The position numbers were made by a program, and so were the translations under genes. The notes beneath the pieces were generated by a model, which did not search any database, was not told where the DNA came from, and saw only the letters and a list, made by a program, of their open reading frames with translations. 8,341 nt of DNA from Candidatus Muproteobacteria bacterium (GTDB lineage: Bacteria; Pseudomonadota; Gammaproteobacteria; Acidiferrobacterales; Sulfurifustaceae), in NCBI GenBank assembly GCA_023266455.1, contig JAHFQD010000066.1:1-8341 (forward strand). Reading direction: 5' to 3'. Below are positions 1 through 7,882 of this stretch, one piece after another. Position 1 is the stretch's first letter. Each line of letters starts with the position of its first letter.

Positions 1-104
1 AGATTGACCTCCATTCAGGCCGACGGGTGAATCATTATCGAAGTCGGACTCGTTTCGTATATACGTAAGGAATCGAGCCCCCGCTACCAAATTGCATAGT
101 CGCC
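1..104. other. Left edge, no gene supported
   Basis: I cannot assign a gene here. On the + strand one frame is open from position 3 to a TAA at 66-68 (21 codons) and could be the tail of a coding sequence entering from the left, but it is too short to recognise. Another frame closes with TGA at 28-30. A 10-base perfect palindrome, CGTATATACG, sits at 56-65. The terminator that follows shows that some + strand transcript ends here, so a gene or RNA probably lies just upstream of the window. Confidence 0.3.
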
Positions 105-132
105 AAAAGGCCGGAGAATCCGGCCTTTTTTT
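105..132 (+). terminator. Rho-independent terminator
   Basis: A perfect 10-base-pair stem, AAAAGGCCGG (105-114) with CCGGCCTTTT (120-129), encloses the loop AGAAT and is followed by a run of T to position 132. This is a textbook intrinsic terminator for a + strand transcript coming from left of the window. On the minus strand the hairpin also forms, but only four T follow it, so it could act more weakly as the end of the convergent amidotransferase gene, whose stop codon lies 63 bases away. Confidence 0.9.
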
Positions 133-194
133 GTGCCATTTTTTCTCCCGGCAGCAGCGCATCGCGCATTTTTTACGCGGTCATTAACGCCAGT

Positions 195-974
195 CTATTT
201 TTTACCCTTCCTGCATTCCGCGATAAATTCTTCAAGCATCGGCTTGCCGTCGAGTAAGGCGGGGTTTTTGGGGTCCATGAATTCCGGATGCCATTGAACG
301 CCGCGTACGAAACTGGGGCCCGTGCCGCGCAGCGCTTCGATAAGGTTATCTGGATCGGAGCGCGCTTCGACGATCAGGTCGTTGCCAAGATCTTTCACCG
401 CTTGATGATGAATCGTGTTGATCTGCGCCGAGGCAATCGCGGGATAGAGTTTTGCCAGCGATGTGCCAGGCAAGATAGTCAATTGGTGGAAATTGTTGTC
501 GTAGCGTTGATAGCAACGGTGTTGAATGCCATCCGGCACCTGTGTCGCGATATCTTGATAAAGCGTGCCGCCGCAGGCGACGTTGATGAGCTGGCAGCCA
601 CGGCATATGCCGAACACCGGTTTGCCTTGTCTGACGAACTCGTTGAATAGCTCAATCTCATAGAGATCGCGCACGCGGTCTCCCGACCATTCTGGCTTAA
701 GCGGTACTTCGCCGTAGGTTTCCGGCGCGATGTCCGCGCCGCCTTGCAGCACGAGACCGTCGAGATGATTGACGTAGTCGTGGATCTTGAGATTCTTCGG
801 CGCGTGCGGAGTCGCGTCGCTGATGGTAGGAATCATAAAGACCAGTACTTCGGCCGACATGATCCAGTTGGCGACGGATTGCTCGAGATAATGCAGCGTT
901 TTGGTGGGTAAGAAACTGCGTTGCGGATCAGGATGCAGCAGCCGTGCGGAAACGCCGATTTTGACGGGATTCAT
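195..974 (-). CDS. Class I glutamine amidotransferase-like hydrolase (peptidase C26, PuuD-type)
   Basis: This 259-residue cytoplasmic protein belongs to the peptidase C26 / gamma-glutamyl-gamma-aminobutyrate hydrolase family, whose members cleave gamma-glutamyl amide bonds; PuuD in putrescine catabolism is the best-known member. Visible signatures are LQGGADIAPETYGE (76-89, oxyanion/GG region), the nucleophile elbow FGICRGCQ with Cys124, the INTIHHQAVKDLG segment (185-197), and VQWHPEF (226-232) providing His229 and Glu231 of the Cys-His-Glu triad. Length is normal for the family and all three catalytic residues are present. No signal peptide is seen. It is a single gene, divergent from the receptor operon, with no puuA, puuB or puuC neighbour, so the PuuD role in putrescine degradation is not supported by context and the true gamma-glutamyl substrate is open. 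The ATG start at 974 has no Shine-Dalgarno sequence, and a -10-like box lies only eight bases upstream, so translation may be leaderless. Confidence 0.9.
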   Translation of the reverse strand: MNPVKIGVSARLLHPDPQRSFLPTKTLHYLEQSVANWIMSAEVLVFMIPTISDATPHAPKNLKIHDYVNHLDGLVLQGGADIAPETYGEVPLKPEWSGDRVRDLYEIELFNEFVRQGKPVFGICRGCQLINVACGGTLYQDIATQVPDGIQHRCYQRYDNNFHQLTILPGTSLAKLYPAIASAQINTIHHQAVKDLGNDLIVEARSDPDNLIEALRGTGPSFVRGVQWHPEFMDPKNPALLDGKPMLEEFIAECRKGKK

Positions 975-982
975 TGGTGCTT

Positions 983-988
983 ATTTTA
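983..988 (-). promoter_or_regulatory. Candidate -10 box of the amidotransferase gene
   Basis: Read on the minus strand this is TAAAAT, five of six matches to TATAAT, in the context TGTAAAATAA. I see no convincing -35 hexamer 16-18 bases further upstream. The box ends eight bases before the ATG at 974, which would place the transcript start almost on the initiation codon. A GATCAA / TTGATC inverted pair (992-997 and 1014-1019) with GTTAAC at its centre lies just upstream and could be a regulator site. All of this is inference from motif resemblance. Confidence 0.25.
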
Positions 989-1043
989 CACGATCAAAAT
1001 GGTTAACTAGACATTGATCCGCTAAGACGGTTCGTTCCCCACG

Positions 1044-1062
1044 ATGCGACGATTTGTCGCAT
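1044..1062. promoter_or_regulatory. Palindromic operator candidate in the divergent region
   Basis: ATGCGAC and GTCGCAT form perfect 7-base arms around the 5-base spacer GATTT. It lies 65 bases before the receptor start and 70 bases from the amidotransferase start. The 19-base size and perfect symmetry fit a dimeric transcription factor site. It is not a Fur box, and there is no T-tract or adjacent open frame suggesting a terminator. The cognate regulator is not in the window. Confidence 0.45.
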
Positions 1063-1089
1063 TCAAAGACCACCGTTCGACTGTTTAAG
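1062..1089 (+). promoter_or_regulatory. Weak sigma70-like promoter candidate for the receptor operon
   Basis: TTCAAA (1062-1067) and TTTAAG (1084-1089), separated by 16 bases, each match four of six consensus positions. The -35-like hexamer shares its first T with the last base of the 1044-1062 palindrome, a placement that would let a bound regulator block or contact polymerase. The match is poor, so the real promoter may be elsewhere in 975-1126 or depend on an activator or alternative sigma factor. Confidence 0.2.
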
Positions 1090-1126
1090 ATTCCGCGCGT
1101 CTACATTCATTGGGTTCTACGCGTCG

Positions 1127-3244
<2,118 letters not shown>

Positions 3245-3260
3245 TTAAATTGTGCGCTTC

Positions 3261-3275
3261 CCCGTGCAACGGGAG
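3261..3275 (+). promoter_or_regulatory. Ribosome binding site of the Asp-box gene, partly in a hairpin
   Basis: GGGAG at 3271-3275, five bases before the ATG at 3281, is the Shine-Dalgarno sequence. It favours this start over the in-frame ATG at 3290, which would be 14 bases away. The first three G of the site lie in a small hairpin, CCCGT (3261-3265) with ACGGG (3269-3273) around a three-base loop. This could slightly damp translation when not opened by ribosomes finishing the receptor gene. Confidence 0.5.
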
Positions 3276-3280
3276 AATAG

Positions 3281-4501
3281 ATGGGTGTTATGAAAATCGT
3301 TGTCGCATTGAACGCTAAAGTTCGCTCGCTCGCTGTTCTGATGGCAATGCTGTGCACGATGAGCGTCGCCGTCGCGCAAGAGCACGATGCCGTTTCGCAC
3401 GCCGCCCATGAAAAACTCGGTCTCGCCACGAACGTCGTCTTCGACGCCAACGGCCGACTGTGGCGTGTTTCAAGCGCCGACGAGCACGTCATCGTTCAAT
3501 ATTCCGACGACAAGGGTCGCCGCTTTAGCGCGCCCGTGAAGGTGAACGCCGAACCGGAAAACATCGCCGCTGACGGCGACAATCGACCGAAGATCGCGCT
3601 CGCGAGCAACGGCGCGGTTTACGTTTCTTACACTGTTCATTTGCCGCAACCCTATGCCGGCCACATTCGCCTAAGTCGATCCATCGATGGGGGACGAAAT
3701 TTTTCCGCACCGATCACTGTCAACGACGATCGCGCCGCGATCAGTCATCGCTTCGAATCATTTCTTTTAGACGCGCAAGGCAAAGTACACGTGGTTTGGA
3801 TCGATAAACGCGATCAAGCGGCGGCGGGGAAGCAATACGCCGGCGCGGCGTTGTATTACGCGACCTCGACCGACGCCACGCACGTTACGTCGAACCGCAA
3901 GCTCGTGGATCACGGCTGCGAATGTTGCCGCATCGCGATGGCGCTCGATACGGACGGCGTGCCGGTTATCGTCTGGCGTCACATCTTCGGCAAGAGCGCG
4001 CGCGATCACGCGCTGCAACGACTCGACGATCGATCGACGTTGATTCGCGTCGCCGAGGACGATTGGGAAATCGACGCCTGTCCGCACCACGGACCGACGC
4101 TGGCCGTGGCGTCCGATGGGACGTACCACGTGGCGTGGTTTACCAATAGCGCCAAGCGCCAAGGATTGTTCTACGCACGCTCGACCGATCGCGCGACGTT
4201 CGACGCGCCGATGCCGTTCGGCGATCTGCAAGCGCAACCGGGTCATCCGGCATTGTGGGTGCGCGGACAAAATATTTACCTGGCGTGGAAAGAATTCGAC
4301 GGTACGCGCAGCGCGGTGCGCTTGATGCGTTCCACCGACGGCGGACGTCGATGGAGCGCCACACAGACCATCGCCACGGCGCAAAGCGGCAACGACTATC
4401 CGCTGCTCGTCGCCGATGGCAAGACGGTTTATGTTTCTTGGAACGCACAACGCGAAGGCTATCGGTTGATTCCGCTCGACGAGAAAGTGGCAAGCCGATG
4501 A
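3281..4501 (+). CDS. Secreted Asp-box (BNR/sialidase-fold) protein with CxCC cluster
   Basis: This 406-residue exported protein has a signal peptide (about 1-32, cleavage after AVA before QEHD) and a beta-propeller built from sialidase-like Asp-box repeats: SDDKGRRF (75-82), SIDGGRNF (134-141), a degenerate STDRATF (301-307) and STDGGRRW (351-358). Automatic annotation would probably call it exo-alpha-sialidase, but Asp-boxes are structural and do not show sialidase activity; I do not see a convincing arginine triad or nucleophile set. Its distinctive part is the middle, HGCECCR (211-217: Cys213, Cys215, Cys216) and ACPHHGP (266-272: Cys267, His269, His270), which together look like a metal- or redox-active thiol/histidine site. 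Cys25 lies within the signal peptide. It sits 36 bases after the receptor gene and overlaps the thioredoxin gene by four bases, so it probably works in the periplasm with both, either handling the imported ligand or needing its thiols kept reduced. The exact role is unknown. Confidence 0.85.
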   Translation: MGVMKIVVALNAKVRSLAVLMAMLCTMSVAVAQEHDAVSHAAHEKLGLATNVVFDANGRLWRVSSADEHVIVQYSDDKGRRFSAPVKVNAEPENIAADGDNRPKIALASNGAVYVSYTVHLPQPYAGHIRLSRSIDGGRNFSAPITVNDDRAAISHRFESFLLDAQGKVHVVWIDKRDQAAAGKQYAGAALYYATSTDATHVTSNRKLVDHGCECCRIAMALDTDGVPVIVWRHIFGKSARDHALQRLDDRSTLIRVAEDDWEIDACPHHGPTLAVASDGTYHVAWFTNSAKRQGLFYARSTDRATFDAPMPFGDLQAQPGHPALWVRGQNIYLAWKEFDGTRSAVRLMRSTDGGRRWSATQTIATAQSGNDYPLLVADGKTVYVSWNAQREGYRLIPLDEKVASR

Positions 4502-4980
4502 CGCGGCGGCGCTGGTTCGAAATAGGGCTGTGCCTGATGGCGTTAGGAATAAGCCACGTCGTTTCGGCGCAAGAACTGCGGCGTTTTACCGCCGGCAGTT
4601 ACGACCGCATCGTTCAAGCGCATGCGGGCAAACCTTTCGTACTGGCCGTCTGGTCGCTTACCTGCGAGCCCTGTCGCGAGGAACTTGAATTATTCAGCGG
4701 GTTCCTTCAGAAGAATCCCCAGTTTGAATTAGTGCTAATCGCCACCGACACGCCCGCTGACGAACCCGCGTTACGCGCGGCGCTGGCACGCCATCGTATC
4801 GCGCGCGCCGAAATCTGGGTGTTCGCCGACGCGTTTCAGGAAAAATTGCGCTTTGAGATCGATCGCCGCTGGTACGGTGAGTTGCCGCGTACGTATTTTT
4901 TTAACGCGGCGGGCGTCAGACAAGGCGTTTCCGGCAAACTCGACGCGGGCCGCATCGACGCGTGGTTCGCCGCTAAGTAA
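4498..4980 (+). CDS. Periplasmic TlpA-like thioredoxin-fold protein
   Basis: This 160-residue thiol-disulfide protein is predicted to be exported. A short positively charged N-terminus (MTRRRW) and hydrophobic stretch (about 7-24) form a signal peptide, with possible cleavage after VSA before QELRRF. The thioredoxin fold follows: VLAVWSLTCEPCREEL carries the CxxC active site Cys56-Glu-Pro-Cys59, and GELPRTYFF supplies the expected cis-proline at Pro130. Length is standard for TlpA/ResA/CcmG-type proteins, which act mostly as reductants in cytochrome or metal-site assembly. The ATG at 4498 overlaps the stop of the Asp-box gene (ATGA), implying translational coupling. The same frame stays open further upstream, to 4255, but the signal peptide begins at 4498, and the upstream part lies inside the preceding gene. 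The natural inferred substrate is the CxCC cluster of the neighbour. No DsbD-like electron donor is in the window. Confidence 0.88.
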   Translation: MTRRRWFEIGLCLMALGISHVVSAQELRRFTAGSYDRIVQAHAGKPFVLAVWSLTCEPCREELELFSGFLQKNPQFELVLIATDTPADEPALRAALARHRIARAEIWVFADAFQEKLRFEIDRRWYGELPRTYFFNAAGVRQGVSGKLDAGRIDAWFAAK

Positions 4981-4995
4981 AACCCGATATTTTTA

Positions 4996-5110
4996 GGTGG
5001 TGTCTCAATTTGATTCCAAGTTAAGACGAAAAGCTTCTCTCACCCCTTCCCCTCTCCCCCCAGGAGAAGGGTTGGGATGAGGGAAATATCTGTCAAATCG
5101 AGACAGTACC
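4996..5110. mobile_element. MITE-like non-autonomous insertion with 8-base target duplications
   Basis: The element begins GGTGGTGTCTCAATTTGA (4996-5013) and ends with a sequence (5093-5110) whose reverse complement is GGTACTGTCTCGATTTGA. These 18-base terminal inverted repeats match at 15 positions. It is flanked on both sides by TATTTTTA (4988-4995 and 5111-5118), which fits an 8-base target-site duplication. At 115 bases it has no room for a transposase and encodes nothing. Its centre is a GC-rich imperfect hairpin. It lies between the stop of the thioredoxin gene and the start of the nuclease gene, and could end the upstream transcript or influence the downstream promoter. The parental insertion-sequence family is not identifiable here; an 8-base AT-rich duplication with GG...TGTCTC ends only narrows it. 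Confidence 0.75.
5039..5081. repeat. Internal imperfect palindrome of the MITE-like element
   Basis: Left arm 5039-5057 (CTCACCCCTTCCCCTCTCC) and right arm 5063-5081 (GGAGAAGGGTTGGGATGAG) pair at 15 of 19 positions around a 5-base loop. Two of the four mismatches become G-U wobbles when read on the minus strand. One arm is almost pure pyrimidine and the other almost pure purine. From memory, sequences of this CTCACCCC...GGGATGAG type are common intergenic repeats in proteobacterial genomes; I have not searched for them here. Confidence 0.7.
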
Positions 5111-5194
5111 TATTTTTAGACGCCCCTTCCCAATACGCGGTGCCCCCCGTTAGTCTTGGATGATCTCCCAAACAGCGATGTACGCGCGCCTCGC

Positions 5195-7882
5195 ATGTCG
5201 ACCATCAGCGAATTGCTTACCCCCGACGCGGTATTGATTACTGCCGGTCAGCGTTTGGCGCGCCACCTGGCGCAACGCTACGCCAGAGAATCGCGCGTGC
5301 GTGGATTACAGCTGTGGGAAACGCCGGCGATTATGACGCTTGGCGCTTGGCTCGGTCGTCAGTGGGAACACGCGGTCGATACGCGTGCCAGCGATCGATT
5401 ACTGCTTACACCCACGCAGGAAATGGTGTTGTGGGAACACGTCGTCGCCGAATCCGAGCGCGGCGAAATCCTGTTGTCGCCGGCGGCGACCGCGCGCTTG
5501 GCGCGCAAGGCCTGGACGTTGTTACACGCCTGGTGTCTGCCGCGCGCGGAAATACATCAAGCCGGATACGACGATGTCCAAGCGTTCGCCGCGTGGGCGG
5601 CGACGTTTGAAGAACGTTGTCGGGAACGCCGTTGGCTCGACGGCCCGCGGCTACCGGACGCCCTGATCGCGCTCATCGACGCGCGCCAAACGCCGATTCC
5701 GCCGCGTCTGCTGTTAGCCGGTTTCGATGAACTGACACCGCAGCAGAAAAAATTATTCGACGTGCTGCAACGCGCCGGCTGTGAGGTGGCGACGTTCGAC
5801 GGCGACGTTTCGGCGAATGCGCGCGTCGAGCGCGCGGCGCTGCCGTCGATGGCGGAGGAAGTCGCCGCCGCTGCGCGCTGGACGCGGGCACGACTCGAAT
5901 CTGATCCGAACGCACGCATCGGTGTGTTAGCGCCGGATTTGGCGGCGCAGCATCGTCTGATCCGGCGCGTGTTCGACGACGTGTTGTTGCCGTCCGTCGT
6001 GTTACCTGGCAACGACGAGACTGCGCGTCCGTATAACTTGTCGTTCGGTGAATCATTGTTGTCGCAACCCGCGATCGCCACGGCGTTTTTAATTCTGCGC
6101 TTGGCGCGCGATACCTTGGATTGCGACGAAATTACGGAATTGCTTTGCTCGCCCTATCTTGTCGGCGGTGCGGTGGAATGGACGCGCCGTGCGCGGCTCG
6201 ATCTCGGATTGCGACGCCTAGGCGAAGCGCGCAGCGGTGTATCCGCGCTGCAACGCGCGCTCGCGATGGCCGGCGATACGCCGCGCGCTTGTCCGATTTT
6301 GGCCGAGCGTCTGCTTCGATTCAGCGACGCCTGCGCGTCGTTGCCGCGCAAGCAAGCACCGTCGCGTTGGCTCGCTTCTATCGCGCAGTTGCTGGCGAGT
6401 TTCGGCTGGCCCGGTGATCGCGGTTTGTCGAGCGCCGAATACCAAACGGTCGAAGCGTGGCGCGAACTCTTAAGCGGTTTCGGCGCGCTCGACGCGGTGA
6501 TGCCGGCGCTGAGTTATGGCGAAGCGCTGTCGCGATTACGTCGCATGGCGCAAGAGAGTTTGTTCCAGCGCGAGACGCCGGAAACGCCGGTGCAAATCTT
6601 AGGTGTGCTCGAAGCCTCGGGCATGGAATTCGACGCCCTGTGGGTGCTGGGACTACACGACGACGTGTGGCCCGCCGCGCCGCGTCCTAATCCGTTTTTG
6701 CCCGCCGCTTGGCAACGCCGTCACGGCTTGCCGCATGCCTCGGCGGAACGTGAATTAGAATTTTGCCGGCGACTTACCCAACGTTTGCTGGGCAGCGCGC
6801 GCGAAGTCGTTTTCAGTCATCCGTTGCGCGAAGAAGATCGCGATTTGCGGCCGAGTCCGTTGATCCGCGATTTACCCGAATGGTCGCCGCCGGCGAATCA
6901 AACGCCGCGCTATCGCGATGTCGTGCATCGTCACGGTGGTTGCGAAACCTTCATCGACGAATATTTACCGCCGTTAACACCGAGCGTACCGGCGCCGGGC
7001 GGTGCGGCGTTATTCCGCTCGCAAGCGGCCTGCCCGTTTCGCGGCGGTGTCGAGTTTCGACTCGGTGCCGACGAGTTTCCCGAGCCGGAACCGGGGTTGA
7101 GCGCGGCCGATCGCGGCATTTTGATCCACGCTTTGCTCGCGCGTTTCTGGCAGGAAACGGTGTCGCAAGAACGGTTACTCGCGCTTGCTCCGGAGGCACT
7201 CGCGCGTCGTACTGTCGAGCTCGCCGCGGAATTGGTGGAACAACTTCGACGCCAACGCCCCGAAACAATCACCGAACGCGGCGCCGCTATCGAAACCGAA
7301 CGCTTGGCGTTGTTGGCGCAAGAATGGTTGGCATGCGAGAAAGTCCGCGCGCCGTTCACGGTGCGACGCGAAGAAGCGAAGGCCTGGTTGACGGTGGGCG
7401 AGGTTGTAACGGCGACGCGCATCGATCGTATCGACGAATTGGCGAATGGCGATTACGCCGTGATCGATTACAAAACCGGCGCGGTTAATCTTAAACATTG
7501 GTTTGGCGAACGTCCGCATGAACCGCAGGTTCCGCTGTACGCGGTCTACGGCGTGCCGCGCGAACGCATTGGCGCGTTGCTGTATGGCCGCGTGCGTCGT
7601 GGCAACACCGGTTTCGCCGGTCTCGCCGTGGCGGAAAACATCACGCCCGACGTCGAACACTATGACGACAAATGGGCTGCCGAGCATGGATCGTGGGATC
7701 AGTTGATCGAGAAGTGGGACGTGACGCTGCAATCGTTGGCGCAAGAACATCGCATCGGTTTCGCGCGCGTGAGTCCGCGCGACGCGGATGCGTGTAAGCA
7801 GTGTCATCTGCATGCGTTTTGCCGTGTACATGAACGGCGTGCGCGGTTGGCACACGCAGGCGCGACGGAGGAAAGCGAGTGA
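5195..7882 (+). CDS. AddB-like PD-(D/E)XK nuclease, partner of UvrD-type helicase
   Basis: This 895-residue cytoplasmic protein looks like the 'probable DNA repair protein' family (TIGR03623-like) that pairs with a UvrD/RecB-type helicase, a counterpart of AddB/RecC in double-strand-break end processing. The N-terminus, VLITAGQRLARHL (13-25), takes the place of a Walker A motif, so the helicase fold here is probably not ATP-hydrolysing. A conserved WVLGLHDDVWPAAPRPNPFLP-like stretch covers 483-503. The C-terminal RecB-family nuclease shows ILIHALL (His645), TRIDRID (Asp744), IDYKTG (Asp758, Lys760) and QVPLYAVYG (Gln778). Four cysteines, Cys613 plus Cys867, Cys870 and Cys876 (C-x2-C-x5-C), match the AddB iron-sulfur pattern. 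Numbering is from the ATG at 5195. A TTG at 5156 would add 13 residues (MDDLPNSDVRAPR), but neither start has a good Shine-Dalgarno sequence and I prefer ATG. The stop overlaps the helicase start (GTGA). Confidence 0.88.
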   Translation: MSTISELLTPDAVLITAGQRLARHLAQRYARESRVRGLQLWETPAIMTLGAWLGRQWEHAVDTRASDRLLLTPTQEMVLWEHVVAESERGEILLSPAATARLARKAWTLLHAWCLPRAEIHQAGYDDVQAFAAWAATFEERCRERRWLDGPRLPDALIALIDARQTPIPPRLLLAGFDELTPQQKKLFDVLQRAGCEVATFDGDVSANARVERAALPSMAEEVAAAARWTRARLESDPNARIGVLAPDLAAQHRLIRRVFDDVLLPSVVLPGNDETARPYNLSFGESLLSQPAIATAFLILRLARDTLDCDEITELLCSPYLVGGAVEWTRRARLDLGLRRLGEARSGVSALQRALAMAGDTPRACPILAERLLRFSDACASLPRKQAPSRWLASIAQLLASFGWPGDRGLSSAEYQTVEAWRELLSGFGALDAVMPALSYGEALSRLRRMAQESLFQRETPETPVQILGVLEASGMEFDALWVLGLHDDVWPAAPRPNPFLPAAWQRRHGLPHASAERELEFCRRLTQRLLGSAREVVFSHPLREEDRDLRPSPLIRDLPEWSPPANQTPRYRDVVHRHGGCETFIDEYLPPLTPSVPAPGGAALFRSQAACPFRGGVEFRLGADEFPEPEPGLSAADRGILIHALLARFWQETVSQERLLALAPEALARRTVELAAELVEQLRRQRPETITERGAAIETERLALLAQEWLACEKVRAPFTVRREEAKAWLTVGEVVTATRIDRIDELANGDYAVIDYKTGAVNLKHWFGERPHEPQVPLYAVYGVPRERIGALLYGRVRRGNTGFAGLAVAENITPDVEHYDDKWAAEHGSWDQLIEKWDVTLQSLAQEHRIGFARVSPRDADACKQCHLHAFCRVHERRARLAHAGATEESE
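7867..7871 (+). promoter_or_regulatory. Strong ribosome binding site setting the helicase GTG start
   Basis: GGAGG, located inside the end of the nuclease gene, is seven bases before the GTG at 7879. It decides this GTG as the start of the helicase, four bases overlapping the nuclease stop codon, and indicates translational coupling so the two subunits are made together. Confidence 0.8.

Noticed and set aside
29..39. AATCATTATC resembles half of a Fur box
   Set aside because: The other half (20-30) matches the Fur consensus at only about two positions, and the site lies before a terminator rather than before a gene start.
70..89. GAATCGAGCCCCCGCTACCA looks like a tRNA 3' end with CCA, followed by a terminator
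   Set aside because: With CCA at 87-89 the acceptor strand would be 79-85 and the T-stem 74-78 (CGAGC), but the T-loop (67-73) lacks the TTCRA signature, 62-66 does not pair with 74-78, and no matching 5' acceptor strand (AGCGGGG) exists upstream. It could be a chance resemblance or an old tRNA remnant.
3911..3931. CECCR as a c-type heme-binding motif
   Set aside because: C-type heme attachment needs CxxCH; here Cys213 and Cys216 are followed by Arg217, so the axial His is missing.
4255..4497. Long upstream extension of the thioredoxin reading frame
   Set aside because: It overlaps the Asp-box gene in another frame and has arginine-rich shadow composition, whereas a signal peptide begins exactly at the ATGA-overlapping ATG at 4498.
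6763..7488. Long + strand open frame (241 codons) within the nuclease gene
   Set aside because: It is very arginine-rich, has no family resemblance, and covers the conserved nuclease domain in the true frame.
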